A stretch of 64,000 nt of DNA from CAVURS01 sp963834425 (GCA_963834425.1 CAWIBR010000013.1:558001-622000), one strand, 5' to 3'. Numbered from the stretch's first letter, positions 47,803 through 58,509 are shown. Program-made: numbers and translations. Notes: generated from the sequence alone by a model not told the origin.

Positions 47803-48955
47803 CCCGAAGTCGGTCGTCGAGGCGGTCGGCCCCGACCGCTGGTCGAGGAAGCTCGCGATGGTGGCGACGCTCTTGGCCGACGCCGTCCCGTCGCCGTAGA
47901 GGTCGATGACCGTAGCCATCGTCGCCAGTGCCTCGCGGTCGTCGAGCAAGTGATCCGCCTCGGCGACGATGCGATCAACGGACGTGCCGACCAGCCGCGC
48001 AACGCCGGCCTGCACGCCCTACATCCGCTCAGTGCGGTCGCGCAGCACGAGCACCGGAGTGCCAGACTCGGAGCCTCCTCCTGGATCCCGCCGGAGTCGG
48101 TCAGGATGAGGCTGGCGCGAGCCATCAGCCGGACGAACTCGCCGTACGGCAGTGGTGAGGTCAGGATGACGTTGGGGATTCCGTCGACGAGCGCGAACTC
48201 GGTTGCCGCGAAAGGGTTTGGATGCAAGGAGACCACCAGCGTGGCCTCCGGATGGGTCCGCGCAATGACCTCTACCGCCTGGGCCACGCGAGCCAAGGGA
48301 GCTCCCCACGACTCCCGGCGGTGAGCAGTGACGACGATGACCGGCGGGTCCGAGCGGCGTCCGCCGTCGAGGGCTCGGAGTCGCGGATCAAGGAACTCGT
48401 CCTGGCGAGCCAGCGCCAGGCGCAGGGCATCAACGACGGTGTTGCCGGTGAGATGGACGACGTCTGGCTGGACGCCCTCGGCGATCAGCCGGTCCGCGGC
48501 CGAGCGGGTGGGGGCGAAATGCAGGTCGGCCAGGAGCGTGGTCATCTGGCGGTTGAGCGCCTCGGGAAAGGGCGCCTGGAGGTCACCGAGCGCAGCCCGG
48601 CCTCGACATGGGCGACGGGAAGCCGTTCGTAGTGGGAGGCCAGGGCGACCCAAGGACCGATGTCGTGTCGCCTGCACCACGACGATGCCGGGTCGGCGGC
48701 GGCGCAGGACCGGGCCAGCCGGGCCAGCACCGCGCCATGACGGTTGACAGCTCACGGCCGGCGTCGGTGACGACGAGATCCTCATCCGGCTCGATATCAA
48801 CGAGATCCAGCACCTCGGCCACCGTGTGCCGGTGCAGACCCGTGGTCACGACGACCGGCGACAACTGGGGGTGGGCGTGTAGCGCCAGCACCATCGGAGC
48901 GAGCTTGATCGCTTCGGGCGCGTCAGATCACCACGAGGACCTGGGCGTTCTGCAT
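47779..48955 (-). CDS. wecB: UDP-N-acetylglucosamine 2-epimerase (non-hydrolysing, WecB type); several frame changes
   Basis: Joined frames give VLVVI...APEAIKLAPMVLAL, VVTTGLHRHTVAEVLDLVDI, HVEAGLRSGDLQAPFPEALNR, LHFAPTRSAADRLIAEGV, VHLTGNTVVDALRLAL, VVTAHRRESWGAPLA, VVSLHPNPFA and LILTDSGGIQEEAPSL. These are the standard blocks of WecB/MnaA, which makes UDP-ManNAc for wall teichoic acid or exopolysaccharide. The familiar GTRPE N-terminal motif is disturbed right after the ATG at 48955. The end (VARLVGTSVDRIVAEADHLLDD) is normal. It converges with the FAD gene, overlapping by about 24 bp. Confidence 0.75.
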
Positions 48956-49128
48956 AGATTCTTCCTGATTAGGCGGCGTCCCGACGATACGACGGACGCG
49001 AACGTACGCCGTGGCCCGCCCACTCGCGGTCGGAACGCGTGCTTGCCCTCCCAGCGCGCAGCAGCCACCCTGGTCAGGGCCGCCCGCAGGCGGTGGACGC
49101 AGAGGCCCGCGGAACGGGGGAGTCACAG

Positions 49129-49739
<611 letters not shown>

Positions 49740-49786
49740 AACGGGAGTGGACCCTAGCACCGGCAGCACCAGGAGCCACTTCACCG

Positions 49787-49860
49787 GGTGAGTGACGGGA
49801 CTTGAACCCGCGACAACCTGGACCACAACCAGGAGCTCTACCAGCTGAGCTACACCCACC
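49787..49860 (-). tRNA. tRNA-His (anticodon GTG)
   Basis: Acceptor GTGGGTG pairs with CACTCAC (one G-U), and the anticodon loop TTGTGGT holds GTG. The extra 5' G at 49860 and C discriminator are the identity elements of histidine tRNA. No CCA is encoded. It lies 47 bp upstream of tRNA-Lys and 84 bp downstream of orn on the same strand. Confidence 0.95.
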
Positions 49861-49943
49861 ATGAGCCCAGGGGACGAACCCAGGGATCGGCGTACATCGT
49901 AGCGGGGCCGCAGCCCCGATCCGAACGTGATTCGGGCGGCGGG

Positions 49944-50564
49944 CTACGCCTGGGCCGGCTTGACCTCGTACGTCGCGGCCAGGGCCCGTGCGGCATCCGA
50001 GTCCGGCCCGGGCTGCGGCACGAAGACGGCGGCCCGGTAGAACTTCAGCTCCTCGATGCTCTCCGTGATGTCGGCCAGCGCCCGGTGGCCGCCGTGCTTC
50101 TTGGGGGCGTTGAAGTAGACCCGGGGGTACCACCGGCGGGCCAGCTCCTTGATCGAGGAGACGTCGACCATCCGGTAGTGCAGGTAGGTGTCCAGCTCGG
50201 GCATGTCCCGGGCGATGAAACCCCGGTCGGTGGCCACCGAGTTGCCGCCCAGCGGCGCTTTCCCCGGCTCCGAGACGTACTCGCGGATGTAGGCCAGGAC
50301 CCGGTCCTGGGCCTCGGTCATCGTGACCCCGTCGGCCAGCTCGTCGAGCAGCCCCGAGGCCTCGTGCATCTCGCGCACAACGGGCGGCATGTGCTCCAGG
50401 GCCTCGGGCGGGCAGGCGATGACGACGTCGATCCCCTCACCCAGGACGTTGAGCTCCTCGTCCGTGACCAGCACGGCGACCTCGATCAGGGCATCACGCT
50501 CGAGGTCCAGACCGGTCATCTCGCAGTCGATCCAGACGATCTTGTCCTGAGGGCGATCGCTCAC
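49944..50564 (-). CDS. orn: Oligoribonuclease
   Basis: A 206-aa intact DEDDh exonuclease: VWIDCEMTGLDLERDALIEV carries the first Asp/Glu pair, PLGGNSVATDRGFIARDMPEL the third region, and HGGHRALADITESIEEL the final His/Asp. Orn degrades 2-5 nt RNAs and pGpG and is essential or important in many bacteria. The position just upstream of tRNA-His is a familiar actinobacterial arrangement. The ATG at 50564 fits family length. Confidence 0.95.
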   Translation of the reverse strand: MSDRPQDKIVWIDCEMTGLDLERDALIEVAVLVTDEELNVLGEGIDVVIACPPEALEHMPPVVREMHEASGLLDELADGVTMTEAQDRVLAYIREYVSEPGKAPLGGNSVATDRGFIARDMPELDTYLHYRMVDVSSIKELARRWYPRVYFNAPKKHGGHRALADITESIEELKFYRAAVFVPQPGPDSDAARALAATYEVKPAQA

Positions 50565-50573
50565 CCGCTCACC

Positions 50574-50819
50574 CTAGGCGGTATCGCCGTGCCGTCCTCC
50601 GGATGGCCGTTTCGTCGGCATGGCGGACAGCAGCGCCAGCAGGCCGCACGCCCCGACGACGATCGCGGCCAGGACGCCGGCGCGGCCCCAGCCACCGCCC
50701 GTCAGGCCGAGCACCAGCCCGGCGCAGATCCCGGCCAGGGCACCCCACGCGAGCAGGTCCCGGCGGATCCGTCGATGCCAGGGGGTCGCGGCGACGCGCC
50801 GATGACCGCTGCCGGGCAT
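50574..50819 (-). CDS. Small two-helix membrane protein
   Basis: An 81-aa protein: basic N-terminus (HRRVAATPWHRRIRRDLL), two hydrophobic segments (WGALAGICAGLVLGLTGGG and AGVLAAIVVGACGLLALL) and a basic tail. The ATG at 50819 is preceded by GGAGATACGAG. It sits 9 bp upstream of orn on the same strand and may be cotranscribed. No family recognised. Confidence 0.55.
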   Translation of the reverse strand: MPGSGHRRVAATPWHRRIRRDLLAWGALAGICAGLVLGLTGGGWGRAGVLAAIVVGACGLLALLSAMPTKRPSGGRHGDTA

Positions 50820-50880
50820 CTCGTATCTCCTTTCGCGGCGGGGATTTTCGCAGTATGCGGTGTCGCTAGCCTCCTGCCTC

Positions 50881-52033
50881 ATGACCACGCCGTACGCCGG
50901 TCAGATTGCGCCCGTCCCGCGTCCGGCGCGGGCCCGGGTGCTGCGCGGGCTGCTCATCGCGCTGGTCGCCACGGTGTTCCTCGCGTGCGGTCTGGTCGTC
51001 CTCGCCATCATCGGCACCGACACCGGAGTGACCGGCGTGCTCGTCGGCCTGGCGCTCGCAGCCGTGCCGGTCTTCGTGGTCGTCCCGGCCTTCCTGTGGC
51101 TGGACCGGTTCGAGGCTGAGCCGACGGCGCTGCTGCTCTTCGCCTTCGGCTGGGGCGCCGCAGTGGCGACGCTGATCGCGATCCTGGTCAACTCGACCTC
51201 GATCGCCCTGCTCAAGGCGTCGGGCGGTGACGTGACGGTTGGGGCGGTCCTCATCGCCCCGATCGTGGAGGAGACCTGCAAGGGCGCGGCCGTCCTGCTG
51301 GTCTTCCTCTACCGCCGGCGCGAGTTCGACGGCGTGGTCGACGGCATCGTCTACGCCGGGATGGCCGGGATCGGCTTCGCGTTCACCGAGAACGTCCTGT
51401 ATCTCGGCCGCGCGCTCGCCGACTCGGGCGTGGACGGCCTGGCCGCGACGTTCGTCCTGCGCTGCGTCTTCGGGCCCTTCGCCCACCCACTCTTCACGAT
51501 GGCGACCGGGGTCGGCTTCGGCATCGCAGTGACAACGCGCAGGCGGTCCGTCCGCTACCTGGCCCCGATCGCCGGCTGGCTGGTCGCCGTACTGCTCCAC
51601 GCCGGCTGGAACCTGTCCGCTGTCGCCGGTCTGCGGGGCTTCGTCACGGCCTACGTGCTGCTTCAGCTGCCGATCTTCCTGGCGGCGGTGGGCTTCGCGC
51701 TCTGGGCCCGCCGTCGCGAAGGCCGGCTCATCGGCCAGCACCTGGCGGTGTACGCCGAGACCGGCTGGCTCACGCCGGAGGAGGTTCGGATGCTCGCCTC
51801 GATGCCGGCCCGACGACGCGCGCGATCGGCAGCCGCGCCGGCTGGGCGGGCCCCAGGCGGCCCGGGCGATGCGGGACTTCCAGGACTCGGCCAGCGAGCT
51901 GGCGCTGCTGCGAGAACGCATGACCCGGGGGGCCGCCGGACCGGACGCGCAGGACACCGAGCGCGACCTGTTGGGGCAGATCTCGGCCCGACGGCGGACC
52001 CTGGCCCAGGCTGGCAGCATGCCGACAGACTGA
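50881..52033 (+). CDS. PrsW-family intramembrane metalloprotease; frame change near C-terminus
   Basis: About eight helices. Active-site motifs are in order: EExxK in APIVEETCKGAAVLL, the Glu in GIGFAFTENVLYL, and His in FGPFAHPLFTMATGVGFG, with a last His in AVLLHAGWNLSA. PrsW proteins cleave membrane anti-sigma factors (RsiW in Bacillus), but actinobacterial copies usually have unknown targets. After about residue 320 an indel near 51,835 shifts the soluble C-terminal tail (AMRDFQDSASELALLRERM), which ends at 52033. It is divergent from the small membrane protein. Confidence 0.82.
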
Positions 52034-52413
52034 ATTCAGGGTTCTCCCAGGTTCGGTGCCTAGGTTCCTCGTTAGTCGACTCCCGGGCTCCCGGCCAAAG
52101 ATCGCTCAGGGGACGACTCGCCAGCGGAGTCCCCGACCAGGTCGCCCCCTGACTGGGTCGGGGCCCCGCTGGCACCTATCTCATCTCCAGGCCCCTGGGC
52201 GACTCGTCCCGGGCACCCACGACGCACCTATCCACGCAGTGAGATTTCGCCGGATTGCGGCTGGGCCAAACGTGGTACAGCGCGGCGAAACGGTCACCCG
52301 TTGTGGTGAAACCGCCGTGCGTCCCGGGCCAGTGCAACTAGTCTGATGACTCGCGCCACTGCGGCCGAGTTCACCCCCTGAGAACTCGTTCCGCGACCCC
52401 GGACGGCGCGACA

Positions 52414-52453
52414 GTGGCCCCTGGCCCCTCTTCGTGAGTGGGCCGGGGGCCAC
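52414..52453. terminator. Strong GC hairpin in the PrsW-tRNA-Arg gap
   Basis: The roughly 500-bp gap from 52,034 to 52,529 has no supported gene. Its main feature is this 14-bp stem (52414-52427 with 52440-52453, one G-T pair) with a 12-nt loop. No T-run follows on either strand, so it may be an RNA-stabilising or factor-dependent end for prsW or the tRNA-Arg transcript. Confidence 0.45.
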
Positions 52454-52529
52454 GTCCGTGTGTTCACCAGGCAACGCTGTCGAGGGTTCAGGGCAACCCG
52501 GTCGACAAATCCTGCCGCACCTGACATTG

Positions 52530-52603
52530 CGCCCTCGGCAGGATTCGAACCTGCGACCGGCGGATTAGAAGTCCGCTGCTCTATCCAGCTGAGCTACGAG
52601 GGC
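52530..52603 (-). tRNA. tRNA-Arg (anticodon TCT)
   Basis: Acceptor GCCCTCG pairs with CGAGGGC; D-arm TAGCTCAGCTGGATAGAGC; anticodon stem GCGGA/TCCGC encloses CTTCTAA with TCT; T-arm GCAGGTTCGAATCCTGC. The discriminator is G and no CCA is encoded. It reads AGA codons (and AGG by wobble), which are rare in this GC-rich DNA. Confidence 0.95.
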
Positions 52604-52725
52604 CGGCGGGTCGGCGATGACGATGCCCGCGACCGGCACCGAGTGTAGGCAGCGACGGTCCGCACATCGCGTCGACGCTGCGCCGCGCACACCCGCGGAG
52701 TCGAGTGCATGGCAGGCTGTGCGCC

Positions 52726-54454
52726 GTGGTGGCCGACGATCAGCGCGACCTGCTGCTGCTGCACGCTGTCGAAACGCTTCGCCGCCAAGTCGACGAGCTC
52801 GCGCTCCCGCTCGAGCTGGCCGACGTCGCGACCGCCCGCACCGAGCGACGAGCGTTGCGCGCGCAGCTCGACGACTACGTGCTGCCCTCGACTGCACAAC
52901 CGGGACGCTCCGCTGCTCGCGGTGGTCGGTGGCTCGACCGGGGCGGGCAAGTCCACGCTGGTCAACTCCATCCTCGGTGAGGTCGTCAGTCCCGGCGGAG
53001 TTCTGCGGCCGACGACCCGCTCGCCGGTGCTGGTCCATCACCCCGACGACATCACGTCGTTCACCAACAAACGCATCCTGCCCGACCTGGCGCGGATCAC
53101 GACCGACGCTCCGATCGCTGACGCTGCAACGGGTTCCGGCGTGCGGCTGGTGACCTCGCCTGCTCTTCCAGCTGGACTTGCCCTCCTCGACGCGCCGGAC
53201 ATCGACTCGGTCGTGGCGAGCAACCGCGCCCTCGCCCGGCAGTTGCTGGCGGCTGCCGATCTCTGGCTCTTCGTCACGACGGCGGCCCGCTACGCCGATG
53301 CCGTGCCGTGGGATCTGCTGACGGATGCGGAGCAGCGAGGGACCTCGTTGGCGATGGTCCTGGACCGCGTGCCGCCCGAGGCGATCGAAGAGGTGCGCGG
53401 TGACCTGGCCCAGATGCTTCGGCGGCACGGCTTGGGCAACGCCCCGCTCTTCGTCATCCCCGAGGTGCCGCTCGTCGACGACCTGCTGCCGGACGACGTC
53501 ATCGATCGGCTGCGCTCATGGCTCACTGCGCTGGCCCTCGATGACAAGGCCCGATCGATGGTTGTCCGGCGGACCCTGACCGGCACGCTGAAGGCGCTGG
53601 ACGGGCGCGTCGGCACGCTGGTGGTCGCTGCCCAGTCCCAGCGCGACGCCGTCCAAGACTTGCGGGGCGATGTCGCCTCCGCCTACGACGCGGCCAACGC
53701 GGCGATCGAGAAGGGCCTGACCGACGGCACCTTGCTGCGCGGCGAGGTGCTGGCCCGGTGGCAGGAGTTCGTCGGGACCGGCGAGCTGCTGCGCAACCTC
53801 GAGTCCGGCGTCGGCCGGATCCGGGACCGTGTGGTCTCGGCGGTGCGCGGCCGGCCCGCGCCCAGCGAAGAGCTGGGCGAGGCGCTCCAGACGGGCGTGT
53901 CCGCGCTGGTCACCGCCCAAGCGCTGGAGGCCGCGGCCGATGCCGCGCGTCGGTGGCGCGCGACACCCGCGGGAGCGTCCCTCCTTGCCGGGCATCCGGG
54001 ACTCGACAAGCCGTCGGCCGATCTGACCGACCGGGTGAGCCGGATGGTCCGTGACTGGCAGACCTTCACGTTGCAGCTGGTGCGCGACGAGGGTGCCCGG
54101 CGCCGCTCGGCCGCGCGGGTGCTCTCCTACGGCGTCAACGGTCTGGGCGTCGTACTGATGCTGGTCGTGTTCAGCCAGACCGCCGGGCTGACCGGCGCCG
54201 AGGTCGGGATCGCCGGCGGCACGGCGATCGTGGCGCAGCGGTTGCTCGAGGCGGTCTTCGGTGATCAGGCTGTGCGGATGCTCGCTGCCAAGGCCCGCAG
54301 CGACCTCGAGTCGCGCATCCAGGCCGTGCTGCACACCGACCGCGAGCGGCTGGACGACGTCCTCGATGCGCTCGAACTCGACTCCCGGCCGACCGCGATG
54401 GACCAGGCTCAGCAGCTCGAGTCGGCCCTGGGCGCTGTGGCGGCCAACCGATGA
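52726..54454 (+). CDS. Dynamin-like GTPase, first of a pair (DynA-like); one frame change
   Basis: The N-terminal helical part (DQRDLLLLHAVETLRRQVDEL) precedes a GTPase domain with G1 VVGGSTGAGKSTLVNSILGE, a G2 RPTTRSPVLVHHPDD, G3 LALLDAPDIDSV and a G4-like VLDRV. A long helical middle follows, then two hydrophobic segments (GLGVVLMLVVFSQTAGLTGAEVGIAG) near residue 490 and a helical C-terminus. An indel near 52,893 disrupts codon 57. Streptomyces DynA and DynB are paired dynamin-like proteins that stabilise septal FtsZ rings; pair order and the ssb/ettA context match, so a cell-division role is inferred. Start is GTG at 52726 or a close upstream codon. Confidence 0.75.
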
Positions 54455-56115
54455 AGGTCGGTCGCCGGGCCAAGGCCCCGGACGTCCTGGCCCGGGCGGC
54501 GGCGGTCGAGGAGGCCCTGGACGCGGGGCGAGAACACATGCCCGCCCCGGCGGTGGCGCAGGCCGAACTCGTTGTCCGCCGGATCGACGAGCGCCTCGGC
54601 CTCTCAGGTGGCCACACGGTCGTGGCCCTCGCGGGTGCGACCGGCAGCGGGAAGTCCAGTCTCTTCAACGAGATCGCCGGCATCGAGCTGGCCGCGGTCG
54701 GGGTCCGCCGACCGACCACGTTGGAGACCGAGGCCTGCATCTGGGGGACCCAGGGCACGAGCGAGCTGATGGACTGGCTGCACCTGCCGAGCCGGCACCG
54801 GATCACCCGAGAGTCGGCCCTGGATGCCGGCCGTGAGACCGACCTGCAGGGCCTGGTGCTGCTGGACCTGCCGGACTTCGACTCGACCTCGCTCGGGCAC
54901 CGCGACGAGGTCGAGCGGCTGCTGGCGTTGGTGGACGTCTTCGTCTGGGTGACCGACCCGCAGAAGTACGCCGACGCGGCGCTGCACGATCGCTACCTGC
55001 GGCCGATGTCGGGGCATGACGGGGTCTCGGTGGTCGTCCTCAACCACGCCGACCAGCTGCCGCGCGAGGCGGTGGAGGAGTGCCGGCGCGACCTGGCTCG
55101 GCTGTTGGCCGAAGACGGGCTCGAGGTGGAGAAGGTCCTCGTCACCTCCGCGCTGACCGGAGCCGGCGTGCCCCAGCTGCGGTCACTCATCGCTGACGCC
55201 GTGCACTCCGGCGCCGCAGCGCGCGAGCGGCTGTCCGCCGACCTGGACGCTGTGGGCGCCGCGCTCGCCGACTCGGTGGCCGACCAAGAGGCCGATCCGG
55301 CTGCGCTGCAGGGGGAGCGGGTGCTGGTCGAGGCACTGACCCAGGCGGCCGGCGTACCCCCTGTCCTGGACGCGATCGAGGAGGACTATCACCGCGGCGC
55401 GATGGCGGCCGGTGGTTGGCCGGTGACCCGTTGGGCTCGCTCCTTTCGGCCAGATCCGTTGCGGCGCTTGCGTTTGAGCTCGCGCTCAGGCCGCGGCAGC
55501 GACGGGGAGGACGGCGACGGGCCGGACAGTCTCGACCTGGCTTTGCGCCGCAGCTCGGTGCCGGCCCCGACCCCGTCGCAGCGCGCTCGGGTCGCCTTGG
55601 CGGCCCGCCAGCTGGCCGATCAGGCGGCCGATGGTCTCCCCGCGTCGTGGGCCGATGCCGTGCACGATGCCGCGGCCCCTCCGGGCCCAGACATCTCGGA
55701 CGCGTTGGATCAGGCCGTGCTCGGCACCGATCTCGGTCTGGGTCGGCCCCGATGGTGGTCCGTCGTCGGTGGCTTGCAATGGCTGCTGGCGACGGTGGCG
55801 CTGCTCGGATTGGTCTGGCTCATCGCCTTCGGGATCTTCAGCTGGTTCGGCCTGCCCAAGATCCACACGCCGCACATCGGCCCGTTCCCGGTCCCGACGG
55901 CCCTGCTGATCGGGGGGCTGCTTCTCGGTTTCTTGCTGGGGGTTGTCGTCCGGCTGGTCGCCAACCGCAAGGCCCGGGCCCGGCGGGCTCGCGCTGCTCG
56001 GCGACTGGACGCCGCCATCGCCGATGTGGCGCTCAAGGAGATCACCCAGCCCGTGCTCACCGTGCTCGAGGCGCATCGCCGTACCCGCGAAGCGCTGGCC
56101 CGCGCCCGCCACTGA
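54451..56115 (+). CDS. Dynamin-like/YfjP-type GTPase, second of a pair (DynB-like)
   Basis: A 554-aa intact protein. G1 is ALAGATGSGKSSLFNEIAG near residue 60, G2 RPTTLETEACIWG, G3 LLDLPDFDSTSLGHRDEV and G4 VVLNHADQL; G5 is VLVTSALTGAG. A middle helical domain leads to two membrane helices near residues 445-465 and 485-505 (WLLATVALLGLVWLIAFGIF and ALLIGGLLLGFLLGVVVRL) and a basic C-terminus. The ATG overlaps the first GTPase stop (ATGA), so equal synthesis is expected. Paired dynamins usually hetero-assemble on membranes. Confidence 0.8.
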   Translation: MKVGRRAKAPDVLARAAAVEEALDAGREHMPAPAVAQAELVVRRIDERLGLSGGHTVVALAGATGSGKSSLFNEIAGIELAAVGVRRPTTLETEACIWGTQGTSELMDWLHLPSRHRITRESALDAGRETDLQGLVLLDLPDFDSTSLGHRDEVERLLALVDVFVWVTDPQKYADAALHDRYLRPMSGHDGVSVVVLNHADQLPREAVEECRRDLARLLAEDGLEVEKVLVTSALTGAGVPQLRSLIADAVHSGAAARERLSADLDAVGAALADSVADQEADPAALQGERVLVEALTQAAGVPPVLDAIEEDYHRGAMAAGGWPVTRWARSFRPDPLRRLRLSSRSGRGSDGEDGDGPDSLDLALRRSSVPAPTPSQRARVALAARQLADQAADGLPASWADAVHDAAAPPGPDISDALDQAVLGTDLGLGRPRWWSVVGGLQWLLATVALLGLVWLIAFGIFSWFGLPKIHTPHIGPFPVPTALLIGGLLLGFLLGVVVRLVANRKARARRARAARRLDAAIADVALKEITQPVLTVLEAHRRTREALARARH

Positions 56116-56262
56116 GCCGGACCACCCGCGCTCCGTCCACAGGTCGGGGTCCTCGTCCCACCGTCCACAGGTGAGGTGCTCGCTCCGCCGGCGTGTCCGG
56201 GCCGTCCCGCAGTCTCGGCCCGACCGGCGAGCGCCGGATCGGATCAGACAAGGAGAGCCGAG

Positions 56263-56763
56263 ATGGGCGAGACCTATGTGACGTTGTGGGGCAACATCGC
56301 GACCGACCCCAAGAGCATGAGTACGCCGAGCGGCGTGCGGATCACGAAGTTCCGGTTGGCCTGCACGGCCAGCCGCCGGGACGCGCAGACCGGGGAGTTC
56401 ACGGACGGAGTCACGTCCTGGTACTCCGTGTCCTGCTGGCGGGAGCTGGCCGTCAACGTGGCCGCCTCGCTGCTCAAGGGCGACCCGGTGGTGGTCTACG
56501 GCAAGCAGGTCGTGCGGGACTGGGAGGCCGAGGACGGCCGCAAGGGCACCGACGTGTCGATCGACGCGCTGTCGGTCGGGCACGACCTGCGACGGGGCCA
56601 GGCCCGCTTCAACCGGATCCGGCGGGACCAGCCGGCCGGTGCGCCGGGAACCGGGTCGGAGTCGGCCGAGCCGACGGACCCGAGCGACCTGACCGAGCTC
56701 CCGGAGCTGGCGGCGGCCGCCGGGCCGTTGGCCGCAGTGCCAGCACTGGAGGCCGCCTCTTAG
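56263..56763 (+). CDS. ssb: Single-stranded DNA-binding protein (OB fold), SsbB-like
   Basis: A 166-aa protein with the OB fold start MGETYVTLWGNIATDPK, the TKFRLACTASRRDAQTGEF strand pair, TSWYSVSCWRELAVNVAASL and KGDPVVVYGKQVVRDWE. The C-terminus is acidic but lacks the D-D-D-I-P-F-type tip of the main replicative SSB, so this is probably the secondary SSB found beside dynamin genes in Streptomyces. The ATG at 56263 follows AAGGAGAG; the upstream in-frame ATG is unconserved. Confidence 0.85.
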   Translation: MGETYVTLWGNIATDPKSMSTPSGVRITKFRLACTASRRDAQTGEFTDGVTSWYSVSCWRELAVNVAASLLKGDPVVVYGKQVVRDWEAEDGRKGTDVSIDALSVGHDLRRGQARFNRIRRDQPAGAPGTGSESAEPTDPSDLTELPELAAAAGPLAAVPALEAAS

Positions 56764-56780
56764 GGCCGGGTGGGAGCGGC

Positions 56781-56818
56781 GGCCGGGCGGCGCTCGTCAG
56801 GAGGAGTGCCGCCCGGCC
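56781..56818 (+). terminator. 11-bp GC hairpin between ssb and ettA
   Basis: GGCCGGGCGGC (56781-56791) pairs perfectly with GCCGCCCGGCC (56808-56818). The 16-nt loop contains AGGAGG, a ribosome-binding-like motif 27-33 nt before the ettA GTG, too far to be used directly. No T-run follows. It could end the dynAB-ssb transcript or regulate ettA. Confidence 0.5.
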
Positions 56819-56832
56819 GATAACCTGGCGCG

Positions 56833-58509
56833 GTGCCAGAGTTCATTTACGTCATGTCCAAGGCCCGCAAGGCCCACGGCGAGAAGCTGATCCTCGACAA
56901 CGTCACCCTCTCCTTCTACCCGGGAGCGAAGATCGGGGTCGTCGGGCCCAACGGCGCCGGCAAGTCGACCGTGCTGCGGATCATGGCCGGACTGGACCAG
57001 GCCTCCAACGGTGAGGCTCGGCTGACTCCGGGCTACTCGGTCGGGATCCTGCAGCAGGAGCCGCCGCTGAACGAGGCCAAGACGGTGCTCGGCAACGTCG
57101 AGGAGGGCGTTGGCGAGATCAAGGCCAAGCTCGACCGCTACAACGAGATCGCGGTCGAGATGGCCGAGAACTACTCCGACGAGCTGATGACCGAGATGGG
57201 CACCCTGCAGGAGGCCATCGACGCGGCCGATGCGTGGGACCTGGACTCCCAGCTGGAGCAGGCCATGGACGCCTTGCGCTGCCCGCCGCCCGACGCCGAC
57301 GTCACCGTGCTCTCCGGCGGGGAGCGTCGTCGGGTCGCGCTGTGCAAGCTGCTCCTGCAGAAGCCCGACCTGCTGCTGCTGGACGAGCCGACCAACCACC
57401 TGGACGCCGAGAGCGTGCAGTGGCTGGAGCAGCACCTCGCGTCGTACGCCGGGGCGGTCTTGGCCGTCACGCACGACCGGTACTTCCTGGACAACGTGGC
57501 CCAGTGGATCCTCGAGCTGGACCGCGGCCGCGCCTACCCCTACGAGGGCAACTACTCGACGTACCTGGAGAAGAAGGCCGAGCGGCTCGAGGTCTCCGGT
57601 CGCAAGGACGCCAAGCTGCAGAAGCGGCTCCGGGAGGAGCTGGAGTGGGTCCGCTCCAACGCCAAGGGTCGGCAGACCAAGTCGCGGGCCCGACTGGACC
57701 GGTACGAGGAGATGGCGGCCGAGGCCGAGCGCACCCGCAAGCTCGACTTCGAGGAGATCCAGATCCCGATGGGTCCTCGCCTGGGCAACCTGGTGATCGA
57801 GACGAGCAACCTGACCAAGGGCTTCGGCGACCGGGTGCTCATCGACGACCTGTCCTTCACCTTGCCCAAGAACGGCATCGTCGGGGTCATCGGGCCCAAC
57901 GGGGTCGGCAAGACCACGCTGTTCAAGACCGTGGTCGGGCTGGAGAAGCCGGACGACGGCGAGGTGCGGATCGGCGACACGGTGCTCATCTCGTACGTCG
58001 ACCAGGGCCGCGGCGGCCTCGACCCGGCCAAGAACGTGTGGGAGACGGTCTCGGACGGCCTGGATTACATCAAGGTCGGCAACACCGAGATCCCGTCCCG
58101 GGCCTACGTCGGCAGCTTCGGTTTCAAGGGACCCGACCAGCAGAAGCGAGCCGGCGTCCTGTCCGGCGGTGAGCGCAACCGGCTCAACCTGGCGCTCACC
58201 CTCAAGCAGGGTGGCAACCTGCTGCTGCTCGACGAACCGACCAACGACCTGGACGTCGAGACCCTGGGCAGCCTGGAGAACGGCCTGCTCGAGTTCCCGG
58301 GCTGCGCGGTGGTGATCAGCCACGACCGATGGTTCCTGGACCGGGTCGCGACGCACATCCTGGCCTACGAGGGCGACGACGAGGACCCGGCCAAGTGGTT
58401 CTGGTTCGAGGGCAACTTCGAGTCCTACGAGAAGAACAAGGTCGAGCGGCTCGGCCTGGAGGCGGCCCGCCCGCACCGGGTGACCTACCGCAAGCTCACC
58501 CGCGACTGA
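56833..58509 (+). CDS. ettA: Energy-dependent translational throttle protein EttA (ABC-F family)
   Basis: 558 aa with two ABC domains. Domain 1: Walker A GVVGPNGAGKSTVLRIM, signature VLSGGERRRVALCKLLL, Walker B LLLLDEPTNHLD. The inter-domain arm is basic (RLREELEWVRSNAKGRQTKSRARL). Domain 2: GVIGPNGVGKTTLFKTVVG, VLSGGERNRLNLALTL and LLLLDEPTNDLDVETL. The conserved start PEFIYVMSKARKAHGEKLIL and end PHRVTYRKL are diagnostic for EttA, which binds the ribosomal E site and gates the first peptide bond by ATP/ADP ratio. GTG start; intact. A 149-bp gap with hairpin repeats follows. Confidence 0.95.
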   Translation: MPEFIYVMSKARKAHGEKLILDNVTLSFYPGAKIGVVGPNGAGKSTVLRIMAGLDQASNGEARLTPGYSVGILQQEPPLNEAKTVLGNVEEGVGEIKAKLDRYNEIAVEMAENYSDELMTEMGTLQEAIDAADAWDLDSQLEQAMDALRCPPPDADVTVLSGGERRRVALCKLLLQKPDLLLLDEPTNHLDAESVQWLEQHLASYAGAVLAVTHDRYFLDNVAQWILELDRGRAYPYEGNYSTYLEKKAERLEVSGRKDAKLQKRLREELEWVRSNAKGRQTKSRARLDRYEEMAAEAERTRKLDFEEIQIPMGPRLGNLVIETSNLTKGFGDRVLIDDLSFTLPKNGIVGVIGPNGVGKTTLFKTVVGLEKPDDGEVRIGDTVLISYVDQGRGGLDPAKNVWETVSDGLDYIKVGNTEIPSRAYVGSFGFKGPDQQKRAGVLSGGERNRLNLALTLKQGGNLLLLDEPTNDLDVETLGSLENGLLEFPGCAVVISHDRWFLDRVATHILAYEGDDEDPAKWFWFEGNFESYEKNKVERLGLEAARPHRVTYRKLTRD

